A DNA stretch of 64,000 bases from Cellulomonas sp. SG140 (GCF_025770785.1 NZ_JANZLA010000002.1:331698-395697); one strand, 5' to 3'. Shown: positions 15,475-25,744, counted from the stretch's first letter. A program made the numbers and translations. Notes: generated by a model not told the origin, from the sequence alone.

Positions 15475-18222
15475 TCAGCTGTCGCCGCCGGTGGAACCGG
15501 AGGTGCCGGCCGTGACGTCGTGGAGCCGGTACCGCTCGATGGCCTGGCCCGGCAGGGACGGGTCCACCGCACCCTCGGCGACAAGCTGCTGCAGCACCCG
15601 CACCGCGACCGACGGACCGTCGATCTTGAAGTGGCGGCGTGCGGCGGCGCGTGTGTCGGAGAAGCCGAAGCCGTCGGCACCGAGGGTGGCGTACCGGCCG
15701 GGGATCCAGGCGCGCACCTGGTCGGGGACCAGGTGGTCGAAGTCCGACGTGGCGACGAACGGACCCTCCGCACCGGCGAGCTTGGCGGTCAGGTACGGCA
15801 CGCGTGCCGGCTCACCGGGGTGCAGGAAGGCGTGCTCGTCCGCGGCGAGGCCGTCGCGGCGCAGCTCGTTCCAGCTGGTCACGGACCACACCGCGGCGCG
15901 TACGCCCCAGTCCTCGGCGAGCAGCTGCTGCGCCTCGAGCGCCCACGGGACGCCCACGCCGGAGGCGAGGATCTGGGCGCGCGGGCCGTCGCCCTCGGCA
16001 GGCTGCAGCAGGTAGATGCCGCGCAGGATGCCCTCGACGTCCACGTTCTCCGGCTCCGCGGGCTGCGGCATCGGCTCGTTGTAGACGGTCAGGTAGTAGA
16101 CGACGTTCGGATCGCGCCCGTCGGTCCCGTCGCCGTACATGCGCTCGATGCCGTCCCGCACGATGTGCCGGATCTCGTACCCGTACGCGGGGTCGTAGTG
16201 CACGACGTGCGGCATGGTCGCCGCGATCACCGGCGAGTGGCCGTCGGCGTGCTGGAGCCCCTCGCCGGTCAGCGTGGTGCGGCCGGCGGTGGCGCCGACC
16301 AGGAACCCGCGGGCCATCTGGTCGCCGGCGGCCCAGAACTGGTCGCCGGTCCGCTGGAAGCCGAACATCGAGTAGTAGAAGTAGAACGGGATCAGCGGCT
16401 CGCCGTGCGTCGCGTAGCTGGTGCCCGTCGCCTGGAACGCCGAGGCGGAACCGGCCTCGTTGATGCCGGTGTGCATGATCTGGCCGGACGGCGACTCCTT
16501 GTAGGAGAGCATCAGCTCGCGGTCGACCGCCATGTAGTGCTGGCCGAGCGTGTTGAAGATCTTGGCGCTCGGGAAGATGGCGTCGAGACCGAAGGTGCGG
16601 GCCTCGTCCGGGATGATCGGCACCAGCCGCGAGCCGATCGACTTGTCCTTGACCAGGTCCTTGAACAGCTGGACGAGCGCCATCGTGGTGGCCACCGGCT
16701 GCGAGCCGGAGCCCTTGGCGAGCCGCTCGTACACCTTCGGCTCCGGCAGCGTCAGCGGCTTGTACGTGGACCTGCGCTCCGGCACGAACCCGCCGAGCTG
16801 GCGACGCCGCTCCAGCATGTACTGGATCGCCTCGTCGTCCGGACCCGGGTTGTAGTACGGCGGCAGGTACGGGTTCTCCTCGAGCTGCGCATCCGTGATC
16901 GGCAGGTGCAGCGTGTCCCGCAGCGTCTTCAGCTCGTCGACCTTGAGCTTCTTCATCTGGTGCGTCGCGTTGCGGCCGGCGAACCCGGAGCCCAGGCCGT
17001 AGCCCTTGATCGTGTGGGCGAGGATCACCGTCGGCTGGCCGGTGTGCTCCCGGGCGGCCTTGTAGGCGGCGTACACCTTGCGGTAGTCGTGGCCGCCGCG
17101 CTTGAGGGCCCAGATGTCGTCGTCCGTCATGTTCTCGACGAGCTTCTTGGTCCGCGGGTCGCGACCGAAGAAGTGCTCCCGGATGAACGCGCCGTCCTCC
17201 GCCCGGTAGGTCTGGAAGTCGCCGTCCGGGGTGACGTTCATCAGGTTGACCAGCGCGCGGTCCTTGTCGGCGTTGAGCAGGACGTCCCACTCACGGCCCC
17301 AGATCACCTTGATGACGTTCCAGCCGGCGCCGCGGAACTGCGCCTCCAGCTCCTGGATGATCTTGCCGTTGCCGCGCACCGGTCCGTCCAGCCGCTGCAG
17401 GTTGCAGTTGACGACGAACGTCAGGTTGTCCAGGCCCTGCGACGACGCGAGCTGCAGCATGCCGCGCGACTCCGGCTCGTCCATCTCGCCGTCGCCGAGG
17501 AACGCCCACACGTCCTGCTGGCTGGTGTCCTTGATGCCGCGCTCGTGCAGGTACCGGTTGGTCCACGCCTGGTAGATCGCCGACGACGGGCCGAGGCCCA
17601 TCGACACGGTCGGGAACTCCCACAGGTCGGGCAGCAGACGGGGGTGCGGGTAGGACGGCAGACCGCCTCCCGGGTGGGACAGCTCCTGGCGGAAGCCGTC
17701 GAGCTGCTCAGCGGTCAGGCGGCCCTCGAGGAAGGCACGGGCGTACACGCCGGGGGAGGCGTGGCCCTGGAAGTACACCTGGTCACCGCCGCCCGGGTGG
17801 TCCTTGCCACGGAAGAAGTGGTTGAGGCCGACCTCGTACAGCGTCGCCACGGAGGCGTACGACGAGATGTGGCCGCCGACCGCGACGCCCGGACGCTGCG
17901 CGCGCGTCACCATCACGGCCGCGTTCCAGCGGATCAGCCGCCGGTACTGGCGCTCCATCACCTCGTCGCCGGGGAAGTACGGCTCGTTGTGCACCGCGAT
18001 CGTGTTCACGTACGGCGTGTTGAGCGAGGCCGGGATCGCCACGTTCCGCTGGCGCGCGTGCCGCAGCATGCTCATCAGCACGTAGCGGGCGCGCGGGCCG
18101 CCCTCCGAGTCGATCAGCCCGTCCAGCGACTCGAGCCACTCCCCGGTCTCCTCGGGGTCGATGTCCGGAACCTGGCTGAGAAGTCCGCCGATGAGGGGAC
18201 CCGTCTCGTCGATCGACGCCAC
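15475..18222 (-). CDS. aceE: pyruvate dehydrogenase E1, homodimeric
   Basis: This thiamine-diphosphate enzyme decarboxylates pyruvate and acetylates the lipoyl arms of E2. The 915-residue length and single chain are those of the AceE type. The ThDP/Mg region [14 protein letters not shown] and, about 28 residues on, [16 protein letters not shown] are intact. I place the start at GTG 18222 because AAGGAG sits five bases upstream and the protein then opens [10 protein letters not shown] as in relatives; upstream frame is non-coding. E2 and E3 are about 26-29 kb away (sucB/dlaT and lpdA), the usual actinobacterial dispersal. Confidence 0.96.
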   Translation of the reverse strand: MASIDETGPLIGGLLSQVPDIDPEETGEWLESLDGLIDSEGGPRARYVLMSMLRHARQRNVAIPASLNTPYVNTIAVHNEPYFPGDEVMERQYRRLIRWNAAVMVTRAQRPGVAVGGHISSYASVATLYEVGLNHFFRGKDHPGGGDQVYFQGHASPGVYARAFLEGRLTAEQLDGFRQELSHPGGGLPSYPHPRLLPDLWEFPTVSMGLGPSSAIYQAWTNRYLHERGIKDTSQQDVWAFLGDGEMDEPESRGMLQLASSQGLDNLTFVVNCNLQRLDGPVRGNGKIIQELEAQFRGAGWNVIKVIWGREWDVLLNADKDRALVNLMNVTPDGDFQTYRAEDGAFIREHFFGRDPRTKKLVENMTDDDIWALKRGGHDYRKVYAAYKAAREHTGQPTVILAHTIKGYGLGSGFAGRNATHQMKKLKVDELKTLRDTLHLPITDAQLEENPYLPPYYNPGPDDEAIQYMLERRRQLGGFVPERRSTYKPLTLPEPKVYERLAKGSGSQPVATTMALVQLFKDLVKDKSIGSRLVPIIPDEARTFGLDAIFPSAKIFNTLGQHYMAVDRELMLSYKESPSGQIMHTGINEAGSASAFQATGTSYATHGEPLIPFYFYYSMFGFQRTGDQFWAAGDQMARGFLVGATAGRTTLTGEGLQHADGHSPVIAATMPHVVHYDPAYGYEIRHIVRDGIERMYGDGTDGRDPNVVYYLTVYNEPMPQPAEPENVDVEGILRGIYLLQPAEGDGPRAQILASGVGVPWALEAQQLLAEDWGVRAAVWSVTSWNELRRDGLAADEHAFLHPGEPARVPYLTAKLAGAEGPFVATSDFDHLVPDQVRAWIPGRYATLGADGFGFSDTRAAARRHFKIDGPSVAVRVLQQLVAEGAVDPSLPGQAIERYRLHDVTAGTSGSTGGDS

Positions 18223-18452
18223 CTTCGCTCCTTGCGCTCTCGTGCGCGCTGGGACGTTGGTCGCCCCGGCGCGCATCCGGTCCCTCCGCGGGTGGCGGCT
18301 GTGGCCGCGGCGCATCGGGCAGTGTTCGACATTCTCCGCCGTCCGTGGGCCGAAAGTCACACGAGGACCCGTGCAGCAGCGTGACGTCGGCGACACCGGA
18401 CGGCGCGCGGCGCCTGAGACCTCTTGCCGGGGCCAACCCGAGGTGCGTGGGC

Positions 18453-18458
18453 TAGCGT
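18453..18458 (+). promoter_or_regulatory. candidate -10 of DUF3052 gene
   Basis: TAGCGT lies about 43 bases before the GTG start, within the 278-base divergent region shared with aceE. I see no convincing -35 or operator in the rest of this region. Confidence 0.35.
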
Positions 18459-18500
18459 GTGCGGTCATCAGCAGGTCGGCCCGAAGGGAGCAGTCAGGTC

Positions 18501-18920
18501 GTGTCATCCACCGCGGACGACGCAGCCGCGCAGGCGGCGCATCTGGGTTTCATCTCCGGGCAGGTGATCCAGGAGTTCGGCTACGACGACGACGTCGACG
18601 AGGACCTGCGCCGGGGGCTCGAGGCCCTGACGGGTTCGGAGCTGGTCGACGAGGACTACGACGACGTCACCGACGGCGCCCTGATCTGGTTCCGGGAGGA
18701 CGACGGGGACCTGACCGACGCCCTGGTGGACGCCATGACGGTGCTGGACGGCGCGGGACCGATCTGGGTGCTGACGCCCAAGGCCGGCCGTGCGGGTCAC
18801 GTGTCGCACAGCGACATCGAGGAGGCCGCCACGACGTCGGGCCTGCACGCGATGTCGACCTTCTCGATCGCCCCGGACTGGTCCGCCACCCGGCTCGCGA
18901 CCCGCGGCCGTGGTCGCTGA
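18501..18920 (+). CDS. DUF3052 family protein
   Basis: The 139-residue, strongly acidic protein contains the DUF3052 hallmarks [20 protein letters not shown] near the N terminus and [18 protein letters not shown] in the middle. Its function is unknown. It sits divergently next to aceE, as I recall for Mycobacterium and Streptomyces, so the pairing is conserved. The start is GTG 18501 with AAGGGAG ten bases upstream. Confidence 0.9.
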   Translation: MSSTADDAAAQAAHLGFISGQVIQEFGYDDDVDEDLRRGLEALTGSELVDEDYDDVTDGALIWFREDDGDLTDALVDAMTVLDGAGPIWVLTPKAGRAGHVSHSDIEEAATTSGLHAMSTFSIAPDWSATRLATRGRGR

Positions 18921-18964
18921 CCGTTCCGCAGGGACGCGGAGCGGCGACGACGGAGCGACGAGGG

Positions 18965-19038
18965 TGGGCCCGGCCGGTCTCGAACCGACGACCTCCGCGG
19001 TGTAAGCGCGGCGCTCTGACCAACTGAGCTACAGGCCC
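18965..19038 (-). tRNA. tRNA-Val (TAC)
   Basis: The 74-base cloverleaf on the reverse strand has acceptor GGGCCTG/CGGGCCC (one G-T pair), D arm TAGCTCAGTTGGTCAGAGC, anticodon loop CTTACAC (anticodon TAC) on a CCGCG/CGCGG stem, and T loop GGTTCGAGACC. Confidence 0.95.
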
Positions 19039-19076
19039 CGAGGACGCCACAGCCTAGCGGTGCCCCGACCGGGCGA

Positions 19077-19082
19077 TAGGTT
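19077..19082 (+). promoter_or_regulatory. -10 element of leaderless Nif3-like gene
   Basis: TAGGTT lies seven bases before ATG 19090, with no ribosome-binding site, in the short gap after tRNA-Val. Confidence 0.6.
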
Positions 19083-19089
19083 GGCGGCG

Positions 19090-20310
19090 ATGAGCGCCTC
19101 GAGCCCGCCGCCCCCAGGTACGCCGACCCTGGCGCACGTCGTCCGCGCGCTGGACCGGCGGTACCCACCGGCGACGGCACAGCCGTGGGACTCGGTGGGC
19201 CTGGTCGTCGGGGACCCGGAACAGGCCGTGCGGCGCGTGCTGTTCGCCGTCGACCCCGTCGCCGCCGTCGTGGACGAGGCGCTGGAGTGGGGCGCCGATC
19301 TGGTCGTCACCCACCACCCCCTCTTCCTGCGGCCCGTGCACTCCGTCGCCGCGACGACGTTCAAGGGGTCGGTCGTGCACCGGCTGCTGCGCGGCGGCAC
19401 GGCGCTGTACAACGCCCACACGAACGCCGATGCGGCCGCCGACGGCGTCGCCGACGCCCTGGCGGCCGCGGTCGGCCTCGTGGACACCCGGCCCCTGGTT
19501 GCGGACCCGGGACCCGCGCTCGACAAGCACGTGGTGTTCGTGCCGGTAGGAGATGCGGAGCGGGTGGTCGACGCGATGGCGGCCGCGGGCGCGGGGGCGC
19601 TGGGCGAGTACAGCCGGTGCGCGTGGTCGAGCACCGGCGAGGGCACGTTCGTGCCGTCCGACGCGGCGCGGCCCGCTGTCGGGGCACCCGGGGAGCGGGC
19701 GCGCGTCGTGGAGGCGCGGGTCGAGATGGTCGCGACCCGGGACCGGCGTGCGGCGGTGGTCGCCGCGATGCGCTCGGCGCACCCGTACGAGGAGCCGGCG
19801 TTCGACGTGCTGGAGCTGGCCGCGCTGCCGGGTGGCACAGGTCTCGGTCGCGTCGGGCGACTGCCCACCCCGACGACCCTCGACGCCTTCGCACGAGCGG
19901 TCGCGTCGGCCCTGCCCGCCACACCCCAGGGTGTGCGGTACGCCGGTGCGCCCGACCTTCGCGTCGAGCGTGTCGCCGTGCTCGGCGGCTCGGGCGACAG
20001 CGAGCTCGATGCCGTCCGCGCGGCCGGGGTCGACGTGTACGTGACGTCCGATCTGCGCCACCACCCCGCCTCGGAGCAGCGTGAGCGCGCGCTCTTCGAG
20101 TCGCCGACCGGCGTCCCCGCGCTGGTCGACACCGCGCACTTCGCGTCGGAGTGGCCGTGGTTGACCCGCGCCGCGGCGGCGCTCGAGCAGGACCTCGGCG
20201 CGGCGGGCGCTACCGTGAGCACCCGCGTCAGCAGTCTGCGCACCGATCCGTGGACCGCCCGTGTGGACGGTCCGGCGCCGCTGGGCGGCGCACCCGAAGG
20301 AGACTCGTGA
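19090..20310 (+). CDS. Nif3-like dinuclear metal-centre protein
   Basis: The 406-residue protein has the Nif3/GTP-cyclohydrolase-I type 2 metal motifs: THHPLFLRP (N-terminal third), YNAHTNAD, and C-terminal DTAHFASEWPW. A middle insert with YEEPAFDVLEL matches the PII-like domain found in long members of the family. The biochemical role is not settled in the literature. Its stop overlaps the GTG of the next gene (GTGA), forming an operon with the zinc-ribbon protein and a phosphatase. The same trio order occurs in M. tuberculosis (Rv2230c-Rv2228c, from memory). Confidence 0.92.
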   Translation: MSASSPPPPGTPTLAHVVRALDRRYPPATAQPWDSVGLVVGDPEQAVRRVLFAVDPVAAVVDEALEWGADLVVTHHPLFLRPVHSVAATTFKGSVVHRLLRGGTALYNAHTNADAAADGVADALAAAVGLVDTRPLVADPGPALDKHVVFVPVGDAERVVDAMAAAGAGALGEYSRCAWSSTGEGTFVPSDAARPAVGAPGERARVVEARVEMVATRDRRAAVVAAMRSAHPYEEPAFDVLELAALPGGTGLGRVGRLPTPTTLDAFARAVASALPATPQGVRYAGAPDLRVERVAVLGGSGDSELDAVRAAGVDVYVTSDLRHHPASEQRERALFESPTGVPALVDTAHFASEWPWLTRAAAALEQDLGAAGATVSTRVSSLRTDPWTARVDGPAPLGGAPEGDS

Positions 20311-21029
20311 CCACAGCCCCCGCCGCCGACCAGCACCGCCTCCTCGAGGTGCAGGAGCTCGACACACGCCTGGACCAGAACGCGCACCGCCGCCGGACCC
20401 TGCCGGTGCTCGAGCGGATCCGCGAGCTGGAGGCACAGCTCGCGGACCTGGACACGGCGCTGGTCACGTCGCGCACGGCGGCCGGCGACCTGCGCCGGGA
20501 GCTGTCGAAGGCGGAGACCGACGTCGAGCAGGTGCGCAGCCGGGCGGTGCGGGACCAGGCGCGCCTCCAGGCGGGCGCCGGCGCCAAGGACGCTCAGGCC
20601 CTGACCAGCGAGATCGAGAGCCTGGCCCGGCGGCAGGCCGACCTGGAAGAGGTCGAGCTGGCGGTGATGGAGCGCCTGGAGGCGCACACGGCCGCGCTGG
20701 CGGAGCTCGAGAAGGCGCACGAGGCGCTGGTCGAGCAGCAGTCGGCGTCCGCGACCGAGCGGGAGCAGGCGGAGCGCGAGCTCGACGACGAGGCAGCCCG
20801 GCTCCGGGAGGAGCGGCAGCGCGCGTCGGCCGGTCTGGATGCCGGTCTGCTCGCGGTGTACGAGCGGCTCCGTGCGCAGCTCGGTGGTCGAGGCGCGGCG
20901 GCGCTGCGCGGCCGGCAGTGCGACGGGTGCCGGATGGAGCTCAACCCGCTCGACCTCGAGCGGATCCGGTCGGCGCCGGAGGACCAGGTGGTCCGGTGCG
21001 AGGAGTGCGGGCGGATCCTCGTCCGCTGA
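20307..21029 (+). CDS. coiled-coil C4 zinc-ribbon protein (CT398-like)
   Basis: The 240-residue protein is a long antiparallel coiled coil (about residues 8-180, heptad-rich in L, E, R) followed by a zinc ribbon with CDGC and CEEC pairs near the C terminus. This is the CT398 / DUF164 architecture, thought to act as an adaptor or nucleic-acid-associated protein. GTG start at 20307 is fixed by the 4-base overlap with the upstream stop. Confidence 0.9.
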   Translation: MTTAPAADQHRLLEVQELDTRLDQNAHRRRTLPVLERIRELEAQLADLDTALVTSRTAAGDLRRELSKAETDVEQVRSRAVRDQARLQAGAGAKDAQALTSEIESLARRQADLEEVELAVMERLEAHTAALAELEKAHEALVEQQSASATEREQAERELDDEAARLREERQRASAGLDAGLLAVYERLRAQLGGRGAAALRGRQCDGCRMELNPLDLERIRSAPEDQVVRCEECGRILVR

Positions 21030-21094
21030 CGGGTGCCGGTGCCCGGCCGGGGCACCGGGTGGCGTCGCCGCCCGACCACCGTCAGAGTTCGTCC

Positions 21095-21856
21095 GTGAGC
21101 TCCGTGCGCCCCTCGTCAGGGGACCCGTCGTCGTCCCCGGCAGCCGACGGCTCCTCGGCTCGGCGTGGTCCTCGCCCGTCCGGGGCGGGCGTGCGGTTCG
21201 ACGAGGAGGAGCCGGTCACCGTCGTGCTGGTGCGGCACGGGCAGACGGCGATGACCGTCTCACGCGGCTACTCCGGTTCGAGCGAGCCGGGACCGCCGCT
21301 GGACGAGACAGGGCGGCGCCAGGCTGCCGACGTGGCCGCGCTCGTCGACCGGGTCGGGCGCGACCTGTGGGGTGACATCGCCTACCCGAGCCGGGTGGTC
21401 GCGTCGCCGATGGTGCGCACGCAGCAGACCGCCGCCGTCGTGGCGGGACGGCTGGGGCTGCACGTCGAGACCGACGCCACGTTCCGGGAGGCAGACTTCG
21501 GAGCGTGGCAGGGGCTGACCGCCGAACAGGTCGAGGAGCGCTGGCCCGGGCAGCTCGAGCCATGGCACACGCTCGGCACCGTCCGGCCACCCGGCGGCGA
21601 GTCGATCGCGGACGTGGGTGGGCGGGTGCGCGCCGGGCTGGACCGGCTCCAGGCGGCCGGCGAGGGCCGCACCGTCGTCGTCGTCAGCCACGCGGTGGCG
21701 ATCCGGGCGATGCTGGGCGTGACGATGGGGGCCGCACCGGGGTCGTGGTCGCAGCTGCGGGTGGCGCCGGCGTCCGTCAGCATCATCCGGCTGTTCAGCG
21801 ACAAGCGCGACGAGATCGCGGTGGCCGGGGTGCCGAGCGAGGGCTGGGCGCGCTGA
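21095..21856 (+). CDS. histidine phosphatase family protein
   Basis: The core begins VTVVLVRHGQTAM, the RHG motif with the phospho-accepting His. The second catalytic His is in VVVSHAVAIRAML, and a Glu-rich loop FREADFGAWQG lies between them. The specific substrate (phosphoglycerate, adenosylcobalamin phosphate or other) is not determinable. The start is uncertain: GTG 21095 gives a Ser/Pro-rich 40-residue leader, and GTG 21191 would trim it to the domain. In mycobacteria and Streptomyces the gene in this place is fused to an N-terminal RNase HI; that domain is absent here. Confidence 0.88.
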   Translation: MSSVRPSSGDPSSSPAADGSSARRGPRPSGAGVRFDEEEPVTVVLVRHGQTAMTVSRGYSGSSEPGPPLDETGRRQAADVAALVDRVGRDLWGDIAYPSRVVASPMVRTQQTAAVVAGRLGLHVETDATFREADFGAWQGLTAEQVEERWPGQLEPWHTLGTVRPPGGESIADVGGRVRAGLDRLQAAGEGRTVVVVSHAVAIRAMLGVTMGAAPGSWSQLRVAPASVSIIRLFSDKRDEIAVAGVPSEGWAR

Positions 21857-21863
21857 GCCGCGA

Positions 21864-21900
21864 CGGCCGGTGGACGCGCCCCCTGTCGCGCCACCGGCCG
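21864..21900. terminator. bidirectional terminator, phosphatase / ABC permease
   Basis: CGGCCGGTGG (21864-21873) pairs perfectly with CCACCGGCCG (21891-21900) between convergent genes. Confidence 0.7.
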
Positions 21901-21910
21901 CCGTTCCTGG

Positions 21911-24472
21911 CTACTCCTGCGCGACGGCGTCCAGCACGGGGAGCCGAGCCGCGCGCACCGCGGGCCAGACCGCGGCGACCACACCCACCAGCACGGCCAG
22001 CACGAGCATCCCGGCCAGGCTCGACCCCGGCACCGAGAGCTGCGACAGCCCCTGGTCGGCGTAGAGCCGGGGCAGCGAGGCGGCCAGGCCGATGCCGACC
22101 GCGAGACCGATCACCGTGCCGCACACGGCCGTCAGGACCGACTCCACGGTGATCACCCCCGACAGCTGGAGCCGTCCCAGACCGACCGCCCGCAGCAGTC
22201 CGATCTCCCGCGTCCGCTCGATCACCGAGAGCGCCAGGGTGTTGACGATCCCGAGGACGGCGATCGCCACCGACAGGCCGAGCAGCGCGTACAGGATGGC
22301 CAGCATCTGGTTGACCTGCGCGGCGAGCCCGTCGACGAACTGCTTCGAGTCCATGACGGACACGACGTAGTAGGGGCGTGAGAGGTCGGTCAGCTGCGTT
22401 CGCAAGGCGTTCAGGTCCGCGCCGGCGGCGGCCTTGACCAGGACGGTCGTGTCCGGCTGCTGCGCGGCGGGCACCAGGGTGTCGACCACCGAGGGGGAGG
22501 CCCAGAGCGCCTGCCCGACGGCGCCCGACCGTGCGATCGCCCCGATCCGCAGGGACTTCTCGCCCAGCGGGCCGGTGACGGACACGGTGTCGCCGATCTT
22601 CCAGCCCTTGTCCTTGGCGAGCAGCTTGTCGGCGACGAGCTCGCCGCCGGTGAGGGCCTGCGTCACCGAACCCTCGGTCGACGACGGCCGCAGCAGCGAC
22701 CCGACCATGGTCGGCGCGACGGCGACGAGAGCCTGCCCGTCCGCGCCCGTCGGTGCGCGACCCACCGCCGCCAGCACGTGCGTCCACGGGAAGCCCTCCG
22801 CCTGCTGCACGGACGGCAGCGCCTGCACCTTCTGGAGCAGTGCGGGCGCGACCGTGTCGCTCATGCCGGTGCGCAGCACGTAGTCCGCGCTGACCTCCGA
22901 GCTGACCAGCGATCCGACCGACGCCTGGGTGCTCGCCGCGATGACGGCGGCCGCACCGACCAGCGCCATGCCGATGGTCAACGCTCCGGCGGTGTTGGCG
23001 GCGCGGCGCGGGTTCCGCACCACGTTCCCGCGGGCGAGCCGGCCGACCGGACGCAGCCACGCCACCGCGGGCGCGGCGAGCAGCCGCACGACGGCCGGCA
23101 CGACGACCGGACCGACCACGAGCGTCCCGATCAGGACGAACCCCGCCCCGACGCCCAGCAGGGTGCCGGCGGAACCGAGGTGCGGGCGGACGGCCGCCAG
23201 CACCACGGCGGCCGCACCGGCGACGACGAGCACCAGGCCCGCCCAGGCGCGCAGCCGCAGCGACCGCTCGTTCACGGTCACCTCGTCGCGCATCGCCTCG
23301 ACGGGCGGCACGACGGCGGCACGCCGGGCGGGCAGCGAGGCCGCGGCGACGGAGACGCCCGTGCCGACCACCAGCCCGATGAGCACGGTCGACGTGGACA
23401 GCGGCACGCGGGTGGACAGCGTCATGTCCATCCGCTGCAGCACCACGCCGATCAGCTCGACGAGGCCGAGGCCGCCAAGGACGCCGATGGCCGAGCCGAT
23501 CACCCCGACGAGGGCGGACTGCGTGAGGATCGACCCGAACACCTGCCGCGGCGACGCGCCGACGGCCCGGAGCAGGGCGAACTCCCGCATCCGCTGCCGC
23601 ACGGACATGGTGAACGTGTTCGCGATGATGAAGGCGCCGACGAACAGCGCGAGCAGCGCGAAGACGAGCAGGAAGGTGGACACGAAGCCGAGCTGCTTGG
23701 AGATCTGCGAGCTGGTCTCGGTGCGCATCGCCGCACCGGTCAGCGCCTGGGCGTGCGCCGCGCTCGCGACGGGGGCCAGGCGGTCCACCAGCTGCTGCTC
23801 GGTCAGTCCGGCCGACCTGTCGGCGTACACCTGGAACGAGGACGTCGTCCCGGCCGGCGCGAAGGCGGCCTGCTCCACGGTGGGGTCGAGGAGCACGATC
23901 GTCGCCCCGGCCATCGGCGCACCGAAGTCGACCGCACCGACCACGGTGACGTCGTGGACGTCCCCGAGGAGCACGACCTTGGTGCGGTCACCGACGTGCA
24001 GGCCGGAGGAGTCCAGGGTGTGCCGCTCGACGGCGATCTCGTCGCGTCCGACGGGTGCCCGGCCCGTCAGCCCGGCGACCGAGGGGTCCCGGCGGTCGTA
24101 GGCCAGTGCGAAGCTCGGCGCCTGCGTGCTCCGGACGGCGGTGCCGTTCGCGCCGACCAGCGTGATCGGCCCGGACAGCGACGGGATCACCGCCTGCACG
24201 CCGGGGACCCGCTCCAGCGTGCCGGCCAGGGAGAGCGGGAGACCGGGGGCGGCCGACCGCTCGCCGGACACGACGTTCGAGCCGTCGTCGGGCACCCGGA
24301 CGTAGGCGTCGGCGGTGGTGGAGGCGCCGACGATCTCGTCGAACGTGGACGAGAGCATCTCGCGCAGCGAGAAGGTGCCGGTGACGAACGCGACGCCGAG
24401 GGCCACCGCGACGATCGACATGGCGAACTGGCCGAGGTGCGCGCGCACGGCGCGCCAGGCGATGCGCCTCAT
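21911..24472 (-). CDS. FtsX-like ABC transporter permease
   Basis: The 853-residue membrane protein has two FtsX/MacB-type halves, each with an extracytoplasmic region followed by three transmembrane helices (first set about 250-400, second near the C terminus), one N-terminal helix, and central helices joining the halves. The repeated signature R..EIGLLRAVG / R.REFALLRAVGA appears in both halves. This matches exporters of lipoproteins, antimicrobial peptides or membrane-damaging agents. The start at 24472 overlaps the stop of the ATPase gene as ATGA, so the two are translationally coupled. Confidence 0.93.
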   Translation of the reverse strand: MRRIAWRAVRAHLGQFAMSIVAVALGVAFVTGTFSLREMLSSTFDEIVGASTTADAYVRVPDDGSNVVSGERSAAPGLPLSLAGTLERVPGVQAVIPSLSGPITLVGANGTAVRSTQAPSFALAYDRRDPSVAGLTGRAPVGRDEIAVERHTLDSSGLHVGDRTKVVLLGDVHDVTVVGAVDFGAPMAGATIVLLDPTVEQAAFAPAGTTSSFQVYADRSAGLTEQQLVDRLAPVASAAHAQALTGAAMRTETSSQISKQLGFVSTFLLVFALLALFVGAFIIANTFTMSVRQRMREFALLRAVGASPRQVFGSILTQSALVGVIGSAIGVLGGLGLVELIGVVLQRMDMTLSTRVPLSTSTVLIGLVVGTGVSVAAASLPARRAAVVPPVEAMRDEVTVNERSLRLRAWAGLVLVVAGAAAVVLAAVRPHLGSAGTLLGVGAGFVLIGTLVVGPVVVPAVVRLLAAPAVAWLRPVGRLARGNVVRNPRRAANTAGALTIGMALVGAAAVIAASTQASVGSLVSSEVSADYVLRTGMSDTVAPALLQKVQALPSVQQAEGFPWTHVLAAVGRAPTGADGQALVAVAPTMVGSLLRPSSTEGSVTQALTGGELVADKLLAKDKGWKIGDTVSVTGPLGEKSLRIGAIARSGAVGQALWASPSVVDTLVPAAQQPDTTVLVKAAAGADLNALRTQLTDLSRPYYVVSVMDSKQFVDGLAAQVNQMLAILYALLGLSVAIAVLGIVNTLALSVIERTREIGLLRAVGLGRLQLSGVITVESVLTAVCGTVIGLAVGIGLAASLPRLYADQGLSQLSVPGSSLAGMLVLAVLVGVVAAVWPAVRAARLPVLDAVAQE

Positions 24473-25260
24473 GACCGCGGCCGCGCGGCGAGGCCCTCGA
24501 GGCCGGCCAGCGTGTCGAGCACGCCGGCGGCGGTCGGGTCGGTCAGCTCGGCGACGAAGAGCCCGTCCGCGAGGAACAGCACGCGGTGCGCGTACGAGGC
24601 CGCGCGCGGGTCGTGCGTCACCATGACGACCGACTGGCCGAGCGTGTCGACGCTGCGCCGCAGGAAGCCGAGCACCTCGGCGGACGCGTGCGAGTCGAGG
24701 TTGCCGGTCGGCTCGTCGGCGAAGACGACCGCCGGCCGGGACACGAGGGCGCGCGCGCACGCGACGCGCTGCTGCTGGCCGCCGGACAGCTCGGCCGGCT
24801 TGTGCGTCAGCCGGTCCCGCAGGCCGACGGCGTCCACGACCTCGTCGAAGAGCTCCCGGTCGACGGGCCGTCGCGCGATGTCCAGCGGCAGCGTGATGTT
24901 CTCGGCCGCCGTCAGGGTCGGCACCAGGTTGAACGCCTGGAAGATGAAGCCGACCCGGTCCCGCCGCAGCTTGGTCAGCCGGCGCTCCGACATCGCCGAC
25001 ACCTCTTGCCCGTCCACGACCACCGTGCCGGAGGTCGGCCGGTCGAGACCCGCGAGGCAGTGCATCAGCGTCGACTTGCCCGATCCCGAGGGCCCCATGA
25101 TCGCGGTGAGCTCGCCGCGGCCCAGCTCGACGTCGATGCCGCGCAGGGCGTGCACCTCGGTGGACCCGGATCCGTAGACCTTGGTCAGTGCGCGGGCGGA
25201 GGCGATGGCGTCGGCGGCCGGTGCGGCCGCGGGCGCAGGGGAGAGCTCGGAGCTCGTCAT
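24469..25260 (-). CDS. ABC transporter ATP-binding protein (MacB/LolD type)
   Basis: The 263-residue ATPase has intact motifs: Walker A GPSGSGKST, Q-loop FIFQAFNLVPTL, signature LSGGQQQRV, Walker B VVFADEPTGNLD and switch His VMVTHDPRAA. The LDRPTSGTVVVDGQ segment is typical of LolD/MacB-class ATPases. It drives the FtsX-like permease encoded directly downstream. The start could be ATG 25260 or GTG 25269. No regulator gene is adjacent. Confidence 0.95.
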   Translation of the reverse strand: MTSSELSPAPAAAPAADAIASARALTKVYGSGSTEVHALRGIDVELGRGELTAIMGPSGSGKSTLMHCLAGLDRPTSGTVVVDGQEVSAMSERRLTKLRRDRVGFIFQAFNLVPTLTAAENITLPLDIARRPVDRELFDEVVDAVGLRDRLTHKPAELSGGQQQRVACARALVSRPAVVFADEPTGNLDSHASAEVLGFLRRSVDTLGQSVVMVTHDPRAASYAHRVLFLADGLFVAELTDPTAAGVLDTLAGLEGLAARPRS

Positions 25261-25344
25261 GGGGGTCACGGGACCATCTTTCCGGCGGCGCCGCCCACGA
25301 TGGATCCGGGAAGTCCCTGGACGAACCCTGAGATCGTCGTCGGC

Positions 25345-25350
25345 TACCCT
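25345..25350 (+). promoter_or_regulatory. candidate -10 of rnpB
   Basis: TACCCT ends ten bases before the 5' end of the RNase P RNA helix P1. No clear -35 is visible. Confidence 0.45.
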
Positions 25351-25360
25351 GGTCAGCGCG

Positions 25361-25744
25361 GATGAGTCAGTCAGGCGGCCGCGTCGGGACTCCGCAGGGA
25401 GGCCCGCCGAGGAACGTCCGGGCTCCGTAGGGCAGGGTGGTGGGTAACACCCACCCGGGGTGACCCGCGGGACAGTGCCACAGAGAACAGACCGCCGGCC
25501 CCTCCGGGGACCGGCAAGGGTGAAACGGCGGTGCAAGAGACCACCAGCGCACCGGGCGACCGGTGCGGCTCGGCAAACCCCACCCGGAGCAAGGCCAGAC
25601 AGGGAGCGTTCGAGGGCTGCCCGCCCGAGCTCCCGGGTAGGCCGCTGGAGGCGTGCGGCAACGTACGTCGTAGATGGATGGCCGCCACCCGGTCGCGGGA
25701 GACCGTGACCGGGCACAGAACCCGGCGTATCGACTGACTCATCC
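25361..25744 (+). ncRNA. rnpB: RNase P RNA, type A
   Basis: The ends pair as helix P1: GATGAGTCAGTC (25361-25372) with GACTGACTCATC (25733-25744). Conserved blocks occur in order: GAGGAACGTCCGGGCTCC (P3-P4 region), GACAGTGCCACAGAGAACAG and ACCGCC (about 25470-25496), GGCAAGGGTGAAACGGCGG, and GGCCAGACAGGG near the middle, with GGGCACAGAACCCGGCGTAT at the 3' end. This is the catalytic RNA that matures tRNA 5' ends. The open frames called on either strand here are artefacts. Confidence 0.95.

Noticed and set aside
15520..18384. 954-codon open frame on the plus strand
   Set aside because: It is antisense to aceE, Arg/Val/His-rich, and arises from the GC third-position bias of aceE.
25405..25425. 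GGAACGTCC in RNase P RNA where many bacteria have GGAAAGTCC
   Set aside because: A single-base change also seen, as I recall, in other actinobacterial rnpB genes, so not treated as unusual.
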